Assembly: GCA_037957365.1 (NCBI GenBank)
Contig: JARHVA010002372.1
Location: 971,501 to 1,035,500, forward strand
Source: Torreya grandis
Taxonomy: Eukaryota > Streptophyta > Pinopsida > Cupressales > Taxaceae
DNA length: 64,000 bases
Direction: 5' to 3'
Positions 30,764 through 42,138 of this stretch are shown in pieces; position 1 is the first letter of the stretch; every line of letters begins with the position of its first letter. Both the position numbers and the translations under genes were made by a program. The notes under the pieces are model-generated. The model was not told the DNA's origin. It saw nothing but the letters and a program-made list of their open reading frames with translations, and searched no databases.

Positions 30764-33198
30764 TGTTGGACATAGTCATTGATATCTGAAGAATTATCAT
30801 TGATGTCAAAGTTAGTATGTGCTATCATGCATTAATGATAAAGGTGTTGAGTTAAACAAAATTGTGTGTGTACTTTGAATTCCTTTGCTCACATGATTAT
30901 CTTGACAAGATTTGGCTAAGAGCATAAGATGATGTTATCAACATTTTCACGTATGGTACCATCTGAAGGAAATGATCACACTATAATAATCAGGGTTGTG
31001 TATATTATTTATGGTCTAAGTTCTATGTCATAAGGATGAATAGAGAAAATGTTACAAATACATAAGGTTGTTCCTTAGCTAAAAGCCTACTAAGTTTCCA
31101 TACTTAGTCTATTTTAAAACTTTGTATTTGTCAGGGAATTCTTTCAAAAAAATTGGTAAAGATAATTCTCTTAGACAAAAATCCCACAACAAATAAGGAA
31201 ATTCTTTTGGGAAAATGTTAAAGGCAATTCTTTCAGAAAAAGTGTTAAAGACATTTAAGATAAAAATACCACATCAATTAATCTAAAACTTTGGATTTCT
31301 TTTGGAAAAATTGTCCTGAAGGAAAGTTCTAAAGGAAATGAGTCTCATGCAAAAGTTTTGAAAGGTACATTTGAAAAATGCCTAAGGGAAAGTGATTCGA
31401 TCAAAAGTTTTGAAGGGTACATTTGCAAAGTGCCAAAGGGAAAGTGACCTAAAACAAAATTTTTGAAGGGTATGTTGATTGCTACAAAAGTTTTGAAGGG
31501 TATGTGGACTGTTGCAAAATTTTCAAAGGGTATGTGTCCTACATAGAAGTTCCAAAAGATATGAGTGAAGAAGTGAAGGAAAATTCAAAAATATTGAAAG
31601 GCACTTTGAAATTTTGTCAGGGAAATTATCTCAAATGGTACCTAGACAAAAAGCATGTGAAAATTATCTCGAAGGGTACTTAGACAAAAAGTCTATAGAA
31701 ATTGTCCCGAAGGTTACTTAGACAAACATTCTGCAACAATTTGTTGGAAGGATAGTTTGAATGAAGAAAGAACATTTGTAGAGTTTCTAAAGGACACTTC
31801 CAAAGGATAGAGGGCACTTGTAAAGCTTTTTAAGGACACTTCAGAAGGAGAGAAAACACTTGCAAAGTTGTAAAAGATAGTTTACAAAATCTGTAAGGGT
31901 AGCTCAAATGAAGAGAAATGACACTTGAAAATTTGTTGAAAGACATAAAACACTTCCACAAGTGCCGAAGGATAATTGACTAGGACATAAGGACATTTTG
32001 AAAAAGCCAAAAGGCTTCTATGGCAAACTCATGAAAGGCATATAGGCAAAGATAAATATGGAGCATGTCTAAGATAATTTAAAGGAGTAAAACAAATACA
32101 TGAATGTTGAAGAAAATGAGATGAAGTTAGCATGACAAAGTTTAAAGACCAAGCCAATATAAAGATCATGCATCTTTAAGAGATTGAATGGAAAATATAG
32201 CTTGAATGGAAAGATCAATAAACATGTTTCAAAGTTGAAATGAAAAATAAATGAAGAACCATTGAAGTGAGTTAGTTACAAGAATCTAGCATGATGATTA
32301 AAGAAAATTGACAGTCAGTTTTTTGAATAACTATGAAATAACATGATTAGTCATATATTCATTCCTATGGTGTGAATGTTGTAATTTAAGTGACAAGGGT
32401 AGAATTTGAAGAATCTCAGAGAATGGAAGTCATATAGTCATTTTCTTGGAATGAGAAGAGATAAGCAATGAACACAAAATGTATAAAGTAAAGAGACTCA
32501 TCTAATTTTTGATTGATGAAAAATTCCAAAGGGACGAAGAGAAGGGATGAAAAATAGTCATTTTTCATTTTTGGAATGAGAGGAGTCGAGCTATAGTTGC
32601 ATAAATATGAGACTCATCTGAACATAGAGTAGTAATGATTGAACTAGAGTGTCAAATAGATAAATTTAGACACAATGAAAGGGTGCAGGAAGAGTGAAGA
32701 TCGCATAAGAGTGTGTTGAATGAGAAATGAGTAATTATAGATTAGACATGAAATAAAGAATAGATACTTGGATTCTTTTATGAATTTGATTCATTAATTT
32801 GAAGTGTAAATGTTTGATTGGTTGGTTCCTTTAGATTAAGCTATGTTGGTGCTCAGTAAAGGGAGTGGGTGCTTCCTTGGAGTTGTTGCTCTTAAAATAG
32901 GGGATTAGTGTCTCCTTTGGATGGGCATCCTTAAATATAACTAGTGAGGTTTAGTCAATGAGACAAAATTTGTGAGGCTAGATTAGAATAGTAGCTTCTA
33001 GCAACATTCTCACTATGGTTTTTCCCTTTGGGTTCTGACATATAAATCTGGTGTCGTGTGTTATGTTTTTGTGTATGTGATATCTTTCATTTATTTGTTT
33101 AAGATTGCATATGTTTAAAATTTATCCTAAAAGTTGTAATAAATTCATTTTTTAGATCTATTGATTCACCCCCCCTTCCTAGTAGATAGGTGTGTTCA
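30764..33198 (+). repeat. 5' LTR of element A (about 2.4 kb)
   Basis: It starts TGTTGGACATAG, identical to the 3' LTR start at 52681, and ends TGTGTTCA just before the primer site. For a copia element this is a long LTR. Its middle (about 31300-31990) is made of degenerate short repeats built around AAAGTTTTGAAGGGTA, GGGTACTTAGACAAAAAG and AAGGACACTTC. The 3' part (32830-33030) matches the LTRs of elements B and D. Its last bases are a C-rich run (about 33170) before TAGTAGATAGGTGTGTTCA. Confidence 0.9.
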
Positions 33199-33202
33199 AT
33201 AA

Positions 33203-33216
33203 TTGGTATCAGAGCC
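33203..33216 (+). other. tRNA-iMet primer binding site of element A
   Basis: TTGGTATCAGAGCC lies five bases after the LTR end. It is complementary to the 3' end of plant initiator Met tRNA, the standard primer of copia elements. Confidence 0.9.
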
Positions 33217-33274
33217 AAGGGTTCCAAAAGAGAAGCTTAATCAGCTCAAGTTAATCTTGGAGTTTGAACACAAA

Positions 33275-35290
33275 ATGGCTAATTATGAAGTAACTTCATC
33301 AAACAAGGCACCTTTTTTTGATGGGTCTAACTATACCTTTTGGAGCATAAGGATGGAAGCGTATTTGACCTTGGGGTTTGATATCTAGATGTCCATTGAG
33401 AATAGATACATACACCCTACTATTTCTCTTACTAATCAAGTAATGAAGAAGGCATGTGAAAATAATGCCAAAGCAAAGAATGTTATTCTTTATGGATTTT
33501 CAAAAAATGAGTTTGTCAAAGTCATGCATTTCCAGAGTGAAAAGGACATATGGGTCAAATTAAATATCATATATGAAGGAGATGATAGAGTAAAACAAGT
33601 CAAGCTTCAACACATAAGGGATAGTTTGAGAGCCTCAAGATGAGTGAGGAAGAGAAGATTGCAGACTACCTTCTTAGGGTAGATGAGATTGTAAATGCAA
33701 TTAGAGGACTTAGAGAGATAATGGATGAATCAGTCATTATGAAAAAGGTTTTAAGATCTCTGACAAAAAACTATGATTCTAAAAATTTTAACATTGAAGA
33801 AGCAAGAGATTTGTACAAGCTCATAGTAGATGAGTTACATGGAACTTTCACCACATATGAGATGAGACTGGGAGATGCAAATTCATCGAAGAGAGAAGCT
33901 ACTTTCAAAGTTTCTAATGAGGCATAAGAATAAGAAGATCCTACTTATAAATTTGAGGTTGATGATGTATAGGCCAATTTCATCAAAAAATTGAAGGGCT
34001 CAAGAAAATACAAAGGTAAGTTACCCTTCAAATGTTTTAATTGTAGAAAGATAGGTCACTTTGATACTAAATTTCCACATAAAAGGAAGGATGACTCTGA
34101 TTCAATTGAAAAAAATTAAAAGGAGAAATCCTATTATCCCAAGAAGAAGAAAAACTTATTTAATAATAAAAAGGGGTTGTACTCAAAAGAAGATAGTGAC
34201 TCGGTTGATGACAATAATAGTTCAATTGAAGAGCATGATAGTGATTTTATGGCCAAAAAAAATGAAGTTATATTCATGACTTATGAATCAAATTCTTTAT
34301 GCCAAGAATAAGAGGACTTAGATGATGAATAAGAATAAGGAAAAGTAAATTTGGAATGCAAACTCATTTTTGATTTAGAAAAATTTGATGAGCTTAGAAA
34401 AGAAAATTCTAAACAAAAGAAGCTTAGTCAAAAGGAGTTTAAAAAATTAAATAAAATAAATGAGTAATCAGATAAAATGATTTTGAGTTTAAAGACCCAA
34501 GTTGATGAGGCAAAGAGGATAGAGGATGTGGTGAAAACTAATTTGTAAACAAAATTCTTAAAATGCTTGAAGATGGAGGAAGAAATCATGGACCTAAGAG
34601 AAAATCTCAAAAAGGCCAAAGAACAAATTGATAAAGGCATAAAAATGAAATGAGGATCTACAATACTTGATGATATTATTAACTCACAAAATCCCCTCAA
34701 ATAAAAATTAGGTCTTGGGTATGAGAAGGGCAAGAGTCCCATGTTGAGTACAACTGGGAATCTGTATGTAAACTTCAAGGCTGTAGTAGAATCAGGAATC
34801 AAAAAATAAAAAAAATGCATTACTAAAGAGAAGAAGAAAATTAATAACTTTGTTCCTACAAAGACCAAGGTTCTTGCTATGAAAAACAACATAACAACAA
34901 GGAATGTGAAGAAGACAGAGTTCAAGATACCTCATTTATATCCCCAAAGGAGAATGATAACTAGGTATTCCTCATCATTTTATGGTTATTGTTATAGCTA
35001 TAATCAAATTGGCCATAAATAAATTGATTGTAAGATTGTACCTAAGAGAAGGATAAGTTTATTAAGTAAGAATTCATTCACCCCTTTGCTAGATATAGAT
35101 GTTTTATTCTATAACTATAATAATTTTGGGCATATAGTAAAGCATTGTAGAACAATTTTTTTTAAATCAAAGTCTAACAATGCAAAAAGGGTTGAGACTC
35201 CTAAAGTGAACAAAGGCTCAAAAATCAATGACATAACAAATAAAATTATATTCAATAATCCTAAGGAGATATGGAAAAATAAAAATTAGT
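33275..35290 (+). pseudogene. gag: Copia gag (UBN2 capsid plus zinc knuckles) of element A
   Basis: The chosen start is the ATG at 33275 (Met-Ala-Asn-Tyr-Glu), equivalent to the gag starts of B and D; the longer frame from 33203 only reads through the primer site. N-terminal motif: APFFDGSNYTFWSIRMEAYL. After a stop (TAG) the capsid continues in 33389-33643 and, shifted by one frame, in 33640-33927 (YLLRVDEIVNAIRGLRE, VDELHGTFTTYEMRLGD). Three zinc knuckles follow: about 34037 (last Cys is Phe), about 34990 (second Cys is Tyr) and about 35104 (first two Cys are Tyr). Between them lie Lys/Asp/Ser-rich and coiled-coil-like stretches with many stops. It is non-functional. Confidence 0.88.
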
Positions 35291-35319
35291 CTATGATCAC
35301 TCAAACAACATTACATGCT

Positions 35320-35700
35320 AAAGAGAAAAATCTATGGGTCATAGATAGTGGATGCTCAAAGCATATGACCAGTGGCAAGAGTAAGCTCACCAAATTGAGT
35401 TGATGTAAGGAAGGGACTGTCACCTTGGGAGATAATACTCAAGTCAAAATTAGAGGAAAAGGAACCTTGCACATTTATGGCAAGCTCCCTACACATGATG
35501 TTCTTTATGTTAAAGGACTAAAACATAATCTATTGAATGTCAGTCAGATGTGTGACAATGGCTATAAATTCATATTTGATGTTGAAGGTTATGAATTAAG
35601 AAGGTCTAGAAAAAATTTTACACAAGGAAAAAGTACTAAGAGTAACATATATAATTTGATTGAGGTAAATGATACAAATTACCTCATGGGAAAGATTGAT
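35320..35700 (+). pseudogene. Copia protease and start of the pre-integrase region, element A
   Basis: The active-site motif WVIDSGCSKHMT is intact at about 35335-35370. A frame break follows near 35400, then an open stretch 35425-35715 (96 aa): GDNTQVKIRGKGTLHIYGKL, then DVLYVKGLKHNLLNVSQMCD. This is the standard copia aspartic protease with its C-terminal flap region, leading into the pre-integrase zinc domain. Confidence 0.88.
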
Positions 35701-36590
35701 AAGAGATGGTTATGACACATAAGGATGTGTCATGTTAACTTTGACAATTTAGTCAAAGTAAGTTCTAACAAGTGTGTAAGACACATGCCTAAGATAACAA
35801 AGCCTACTGACACAACATGTAGAGAATGTTAGCTCAGTAAACAGACCAAGGTCTCATTCTAAACTAAAGAGTATGCAACTACAAATCTTCTATATATAGT
35901 TCATACTGATCTTTAGGGACCAACCAAGATAAGAGGTTATAAAGGAGTGTATTATTTCATGCTATCCATAGATGACAACACTATATAACATGGGTAACCT
36001 TCTTAAAGGACAAGTCTCAAGCCTTTGAGAGATTCAAGATTTTTAGGGCCATAGTTTAAAATGAAATTGGTAGAAATATCAAGTGCCTCAGATCTGATAA
36101 AGGTGGTGAATTCACTTCAAATGAATTCATAGGATATAGTGAAACGCATGGAATTAAGAGACATTACTATATTGAAAGAACTCCACAACAAAATGGAATT
36201 GTTGAGAGGAAGAATAAGATTGTCAAGGAGATGGCTACAATAATGTTGAAAGAAGCCAACTTGCTAGATGGTTATTAGAGATAAGTAATCCAAACAATAG
36301 TATATATATTGACCCAAGTTCAATTGAAAGTGAACATTGATAATAATCTATACAAATTTTCGTATGGAAAGCTTGCCTTGATCAAGTACTTCAGAGTGTT
36401 TGGAAGAAATTGCTACATTCAAAGGAAGGAGAAAAAGTTAGGTAGTTTTGAGTCAAGGTGTGATGAAAGAATATTCCTTGGTTATTCGAATCATAGTAAA
36501 GCATATGTCTACTACAACAAAAGATTTCATAAGCTAGTGGAGAGCATCTATATTAGAGCTAAAGAAATTCTCAAGGAATAGACTGAACTT
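35701..36590 (+). pseudogene. Copia integrase of element A
   Basis: The zinc-binding region is near 35716-35830, with His-x3-Cys-His (the first expected His-x3-Gly-His is altered) and the Cys pair in TCREC. The first catalytic Asp lies in VHTDL (about 35900), the second in CLRSDKGGEFTSNEF (36082 on), and the Glu in QQNGIVERKNKIVKEMA (about 36189). A frameshift near 35980-36050 separates the first two. The C-terminal part, 36309-36581, is open for 90 aa and includes YFRVFGRNCYI and FESRCDERIFLGYSNHSKAY, typical of the copia integrase end. It is dead. Confidence 0.88.
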
Positions 36591-36839
36591 GTAAAGGAGA
36601 TTAGAATTGAAGAACTGAAAGAAGAAGCTATGGATGAAATATCAGATAATGAAGAATAGATAAAGAGGAATGAAAAGGCACCCTCAAGGTCTATTCAAAA
36701 GGATCATCCTAAGGAGCAAATCATTTGCAATATGAATGGAATCCAAATGAGGATAAGGGTTACAATGAGCAAAGAATAGGTAAGTTTTGCTTTAATATTT
36801 GAAATTGAGTCCAAAAGCTATGCTGAAGCTAGAAAAGAT

Positions 36840-37600
36840 GAGAACTGATAAAAGACCATGGATGAGGAACTAAGTCAAATAGAAAAGAACAAAACTTGGT
36901 AGCTAGTTCCAAGACCCACAAACAAGAATGATATAGGCACAAAATGGGTCTCTAAAAACAAGTTGAATGAAGATGGATTTATTACGAGAAACAAAGATTA
37001 CCTTATTTGCAAAGGATATGCTCAAGTAGAAGGTATAGACTTTGAGGAGACATTTGCCCCAGTGGCAAGATTGGAAGCCATCATAATTTTTTTAGCATTC
37101 TTAGTCTTTAAAAAGTTTAAAGTTTATCAGATGGATGTGAAGTTAGCTTTCAAAAATGGAACCTTAGAAGAAAAAGTTTATATTGAAAAACCTGAAGGTT
37201 TTTAGTTGACAGATGAGGAAGACTATGTGTGCAAACTAAATAAATCACTATATGGTCTAAAATAGGCACCTAGAGCATGGTATTCAAGGCTAGATCAATA
37301 TTTGCAATAATAAGGATTTATCAAAGGATGTACAGATAGTAACATATATGTTAAGTCTGAAAATGGACATATGTTGATCATAGTTGTGTATGTTGATGCA
37401 TCATTTTTGTTGGAAACAACAATAATATGTGTAAATAATTTGAAAATAAAATGAAAAAGGAGTTTGAAATGTCTATGCTGGGATAACTTTCATTTTTTCT
37501 TGGTCTATAGGTTGCACAATCTAATGAAGAGATATTCATATCCTAGACCAAGTATACGAAGGATATGCTCAAGAAATTTGGTATGGAGGACAATAGACTA
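36840..37600 (+). pseudogene. Copia reverse transcriptase of element A
   Basis: RT motifs in order: [25 protein letters not shown] (36942 on), [20 protein letters not shown] (37012 on), [20 protein letters not shown] (37127 on) and SLYGLK-stop-APRAWY (about 37247), where the expected Gln is TAG. The catalytic YVDD is YVDA at 37389-37400, adjoining a frameshift, so the second Asp is lost. The open stretch 36963-37205 (80 aa) covers the fingers and first palm Asp (MDVK). More stops stand at former Gln codons (YLQ followed by two stops). Confidence 0.9.
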
Positions 37601-38228
37601 GTTAGCACTCCCATGATAACTAGATGTAAATTAAATAAAGGTGATAAATCTCCTAAAGTTAATCATACAATGTATAGGTCTATGATTAGTAGTTTGTTAT
37701 ATCTCACTGCATCAAGACTAAACATCATGTAGGCTGTATGCATGGTTTCTAGATGCTAGGACACACCAAAAGAAACAAATGTAAAGGCAGTAAAGATAAT
37801 ATTTATATATATCAAAATCACAATAGACTATGGCTTATGGTATCCTTCAAGTGATGATTTCACTTTGACAACTTACACAAATGTTGATTGGGCAGGAAGC
37901 ATAGATGATAGAAGTACTAGTGGTGGTGTATTCTTCCTTGGTAACAGACTTGTTTCATGGTTAAGTAAAAAACAAGAGTCATTTACACCATCTCAAATAG
38001 AAGTATAATATGTTATAATAGTGGCATGTTGCACTCAAGTGTTATGCATGAAGTAGTCACTAAAATATATTGAAGTAGATTTCAAAGGACCAACTCCCAT
38101 TCTGTGTGACAATTCAAGTGCTATAAATATATCCAATAATCTGCTAATGCACTCTAGAACAAAGAACATATCAATCAAGTATCAATTTCTAAGAGAAAAG
38201 GTTAGTGATCAAGAAGTGACAATGAAAT
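37601..38228 (+). pseudogene. Copia RNase H of element A, part upstream of the insertion
   Basis: This part begins with the connection region (RSMISSLLYLTASRLNIM, about 37677) and carries the RNase H motifs YTNVDWAGSIDDRSTSGG (about 37872) and LVSWLSKKQESFTPSQIEV. The usual Glu-containing AEYIA motif is lost after the stop at 38008. It ends after SDQEVTMK, at the target site GAAAT, where the LTR of chain C begins at 38229. The protein continues at 52264. Confidence 0.88.
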
Positions 38229-38713
38229 TGTTGTAAATATTATCATTGATGTCAAAGGTCTAGCATTTTTGGTGATAAAGGCCCCATTGAGTTTAATGTT
38301 ATTTTTAATAGATATATCTTAGCTAATGTGAGTTAATATTTATTTAATATTAAGGAATATATTTTTGGTTGCATATGAGACAAAATAAGGGCCCATGGAG
38401 AAGTCAAAGAGCCATGGGGTAAAGACAAAAGAAGGATGGGATGCATTTTCCCATGAAGAGTCATTGTGGGGAATTCCAAGAGTCACCAAGTGAAGACAAA
38501 AAAGGAAGGGTGAAATTTCTCATGAAGGGACACTTTGAGGAATACAAAAAGTCACCAAGATAAGGCCGAAAGAGGGAAGGATGTTTTTGCTCATGAAGGG
38601 TCACCACATGACTTTTCAAAGGCAAGGATATGAAGGGTCATACAAGTTTGGCACCATTTTCTATGAGGAATGAAGGGTCACAAAGGGGGAAGGCCAAAGG
38701 TCATTTGTAAAGA

Positions 38714-38723
38714 TATAAATAAA
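38714..38723 (+). promoter_or_regulatory. TATA box of LTR1
   Basis: TATAAATAAA lies 485 bases from the LTR start. The same element is at the same distance (484-485) in LTR2, LTR3 and LTR4, which supports it as the core promoter. Confidence 0.65.
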
Positions 38724-38935
38724 GGCTTGAGAAGCCATTTGTAATATGGATGATAGAGGTTGATTTGACATTGTATTATCTAGCTTAGAAGAGCAATTGT
38801 GAGAGATGAATATGATTTGTATTTGTTATATCTAGCTTAGAAGAGCAAAGGTGAGAGAGAGGAAAGAGATGTTGTATTGAACTATCATTTGTTGATATAG
38901 CAACATTGAGAGATAGGTGTGTGTTATACACAAAG

Positions 38936-39330
38936 GGGTTGGTGCTCCTGTGGGTTGGTGTTCATGAATTATTGATGGATTGGTGCTCAGCAAAGGGATT
39001 AGTGCTCCTGTGGGTTGGTGCTCATGAATTGTTGCTAGGTTGGTGCTCAGCAATGGGGTTAGTGCTCTTGTGGGTTGGTGCTCACGAATTGTTACTGGGT
39101 TGGTGCTTGGTAAAGGGGTTGGTGCTCATAAATTGTTTATGGGTTGGTGCTCGACAAAGGGGTTGGTGCTTAGTAAAGGGGTTGGTGCCCCTATGGGTTG
39201 GTGCTCATGAATTGTTTTTGTGTTGGTGCTCAACAAAGGGGTTGGTGCTCTTGTGGGTTGGTGTTCATGAATAGTTGATGGGTTGGTGCTTAGCAAAGGG
39301 GTTGGTGCTCTTGCAAGTTGGTGCTCATTC
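38936..39330 (+). repeat. 60 bp composite minisatellite in LTR1
   Basis: The array is built from a core GTTGGTGCTC in a three-part pattern: a CTTGTGG/CTATGG spacer, a ATGAATTGTT spacer and a GGCAAAGGG spacer, together about 60 bp. Being a multiple of three, it stays open on both strands: a 122 aa plus frame (38906-39274) with repeated Val-Gly-Ala-His-Glu, and minus frames with repeated His-Glu-His-Gln-Pro. These frames are by-products of the repeat unless shown to be expressed. Confidence 0.85.
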
Positions 39331-39536
39331 ATATACTTGAGATTATTTTCCATGGTTTTTCCCATATTGGGTTTCCATGTTATATTTGGTGTCTCTCTCT
39401 ATCTTGTGTGGTGTTAATTGTTTGAGTTTTATTGCATATCTTAAATGTATGATTAAGTGGAATTTGGTTAAGGGAAAGTTTTATAATATATATGATAAGC
39501 TAATTCACCCCCCTCAGTATATTCCATTCTTAAAAA

Positions 39537-39549
39537 TTGGTATCAGAGC
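39537..39549 (+). other. Primer binding site, body 1
   Basis: TTGGTATCAGAGC directly follows LTR1. It is identical in bodies 2 and 3 (43433 and 48289), and absent after LTR4, as expected for the true 3' end of the insertion. Confidence 0.92.
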
Positions 39550-39597
39550 AGGTTCTTTTTAAAAAAGTTTTAAAACTTGAAGGTAGATCAGGAAAGC

Positions 39598-41879
39598 ATG
39601 ATGGCTGGGCCATAGGAAGGATTTTCTACAAATAAGGCACCTTTGTTTGATGGGATGAATTATTATTTTTAGAGCATGAGAATGAAGGTTTATTTGATGG
39701 CCCTTGAATTTGACATATAGAAAGTAGTGGTGGAGGAATATGAAGAGCCACAGACATCTGTAATTACTCCAGCAGAAAAGAAGGCAAGTGAGTGTAATGC
39801 TAAAGATATAAATGCTATTTTATGTGGTTTATGTGCATCTGAATTTGTCAAAGTTGTGTAATGTAAATATGCTCATGAAACATGGGTAAAACTTGAGAAT
39901 ATTTACAAAGGTGATGGAAAGGTTCAGCAAGCTAAGCTTTAGACTTTTAGAAGATAGCTTGAAAGTTTGAAGATGGAAGAAGAAGAAGATATAGCAAGTT
40001 ATCTTTTGCGAGTTGATCAAATTGTAAATCAGATCAAGGTCTTTGAGAAACTTTGGATGAGTCAATGGTGGTGTAAAAAGTTTTGAGATCTCTACCAATG
40101 AGATATGATGCAAAGGTTTCAACAATTGAGAAGATGAAGAATTTAGCCAAGCTAAAGATGGATGAGCTTCATGGTATACTCACAGCATATGAGATGCAAA
40201 CAGAACAAGATAAACCCTCAAAGAGAGAAGTAGATTTCAAAACATCAAAGAAAGAGAAAGTTGAGATTCAAGAATCAAGTGATAGTTCTAGTGATGATGA
40301 AGATGACAATGGAGCACTTTTCATTCGCAAGGCGAAAAGAGGAACATGTAAATATCCAAGAAAATTACCTTTTAAGTGTTTTAATTGTAGAAAGATTGGA
40401 AATTTTTTAGCTAGATTCCCAAATAAGGGTAATGATGATGAAGAAGAAAAGCCTACATGAAAGAAGAATTTCAAAGGCAAATCCAAGAAGGGATTCGAGA
40501 AGAAGAGCCTATATTCTAAGGATCTTAGCTCAGTCGAAAATAGTGGAGTCAACGATTCAGAAGAAGAAGAGATTCTATTCATGGCCATACATGAAGATAA
40601 TCAAGAAGAAGAAGAGGAGGAAGCTGAAGTGAATATGGAAGAAGAAATCATTTGTGCCCTTGAAGATTTAAAAGCTATTGAGAAGAAGAATCGAAGATTA
40701 AAGTGCCAGATCGAGAAAAATGAATAGTTGTCAAAAGAAATTATTGATGATCTAACAACACACTTGGAAGAAGCCAAGAAGAATGAAGAAGATCTCACAT
40801 CATAGTTGGAAATAGCAAGAAAAGAATGTCAAAGGTATGTTATTGAAATTGCCTCTTTAAAAGAAGATATTGAGAAAGCAGTCAATGATCAAGTAGTTAG
40901 TGATTCAAAATTTGAGGATAGCACTATCATGCTAAATAAGATATTGAAAATTCAAACAACAAATTTGAATAAGATAGGGATCAGATTTGAAAAGAAAAAG
41001 AGCTATGCTAAAGCTCTTACAAAAGAGGAAACAAAAAGGGGAGAAATGAAGAATACAGAGGACATTTCAAATAGAAAAGGCTGCAAAGAACAAAGCTACA
41101 AAAGGCAATTAGGTCAGAGGTATATAGATAGGTCTTATTTTTATGGCTATTATTTTTATTGTAATGGATATGGTCACAATAAATTAGAATGTAGAAAAAG
41201 AGCTAAAAATTTCAGAAATAAGGAGAAGGAAAGTCAAGTAGAGTCAAGCAGAAGCCACAACTCTTTTGCTCCTCTATCAAGCTTTGATGAAGAGACCATA
41301 GTATGCTACAAGTGTAATAACTTTAGACACATAGCTCAGTATTGTAAAAGTGTGTTCAAGTTAGTCAAGAAGGATCAGAGTTTCAAAGCTCCATTCATCA
41401 AAAAGAAGGTTTAGACATGTTCATGGTAGAAGAAACAACCTAAAGATTCTATGATGGTTCATACAGCCTTGCATGTAAGAGGTAAAGATCAGCCATGGTT
41501 AATTGATAGCGGATGTTTGAGGAATATGATAGGAGATAAAAGTAAGTTCATTACTCTAAAGAAGATAAATGGTGGTATAGTGAGATTTGGAGATAAAACC
41601 ACTACCAGGATAGCCAGAAAAGGTACTTTGAGTTTGGATTATGGTAGAACTAAGACTAAGAATGTTTTATATGTAAAAGTTCTTAAGCATAATATATTGA
41701 ATGTTAGTCAAATATGTGATCAAGTATACACATTAATGTTTCATAAAGAAGGTTGTGATATTAGAAGAAAAGATTCAAATGAGTTGATTGCAGATGCTCA
41801 AAGGATAGGGAACAATGTATATGTATTGTCAGATGTCTTTTTAAAGGCACGATCAAAGGACACATTTAAAAATCTGTAA
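39598..41879 (+). pseudogene. gag-protease of chain C, body 1
   Basis: Starts at ATGATGGCTGG (39598), the same start as the other bodies. Order: UBN2 capsid (KAPLFDGMNY at about 39628; EYEEPQTSVITP; MDELHGILTAYEMQ at about 40159), a Ser/Asp-rich linker, first zinc knuckle (about 40377, His and last Cys lost), an acidic coiled coil (about 40560-40900), second knuckle (about 41160, first Cys is Tyr), third knuckle (about 41306, CYKCNNFRHIAQYC intact). The protease WLIDSGCLRNMIGDKSKF (about 41497) keeps Asp-Ser-Gly, and the open stretch 41451-41879 ends after KDTFKNL with a natural-looking stop. No pol follows. Stops at former Gln codons (for example at about 39941 and 39956) kill it. Confidence 0.88.
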
Positions 41880-41933
41880 GAGGAGTTGGAAGTAATTTAT
41901 ATTACTTCTTGCCATTGATGTTCAACATCAATT

Positions 41934-42136
41934 GAGGGGGAGCTAAGTGTTAGCTCTAGGTAGGCCCTTTGCCATTGATGTCAAAGGGGGAGAATAACAG
42001 ATATACGTATAAGTGCAGAAATAGGTACAAGGAACAGGTATAAGTTGCTACAGTAAGGGGGAGTTACTATATGTTTTTAGATGACATTATCTGTAGGTGA
42101 TAGGATGTGGTAGTTTTAGGATTGATAAAAGGGGAG
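41934..42136 (+). other. Four polypurine tracts, body 1
   Basis: GAGGGGGAG (41934), AAAGGGGGAGA (41984), AAGGGGGAG (42055) and AAAAGGGGAGA (42127), the last touching LTR2. Such multiplied tracts before the 3' LTR are a described hallmark of Sireviruses. The string CATTGATGTCAAAGG occurs both next to the second tract and near the start of each LTR. Confidence 0.75.
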
Positions 42137-42138
42137 AT

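Larger units (their letters stand above)
38229..39535 (+). repeat. LTR1 of chain C
   Basis: 1307 bp. It starts TGTTGTAAATATTATC (TGTTGGAAATATTGTC in LTR2 and LTR4) and ends CTTAAAA (CTTAACA in the others). In a 110-base stretch near 38281 it differs from LTR2 at 7 positions and from LTR4 at 6, counted by eye. It contains the TATA box at 38714 and a GGTTGGTGCTC minisatellite from about 38936 to 39330. Confidence 0.92.

Noticed and set aside
34428..34925. 165 aa minus frame rich in Phe and Ser
   Set aside because: Antisense shadow of the Lys-rich gag linker of element A; the same happens on the plus strand opposite element B (55601-55951).
38832..39365. Minus and plus repeat proteins as candidate genes
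   Set aside because: The frames exist because the LTR minisatellite period is a multiple of three. Kept as a finding, not called as genes.
40268..40798. Minus-strand Ser/Phe-rich frames opposite the gag coiled coil (also 44252-44701 and 49159-49404)
   Set aside because: They mirror Glu/Lys-rich gag codons on the other strand in all three bodies, so they are shadows.
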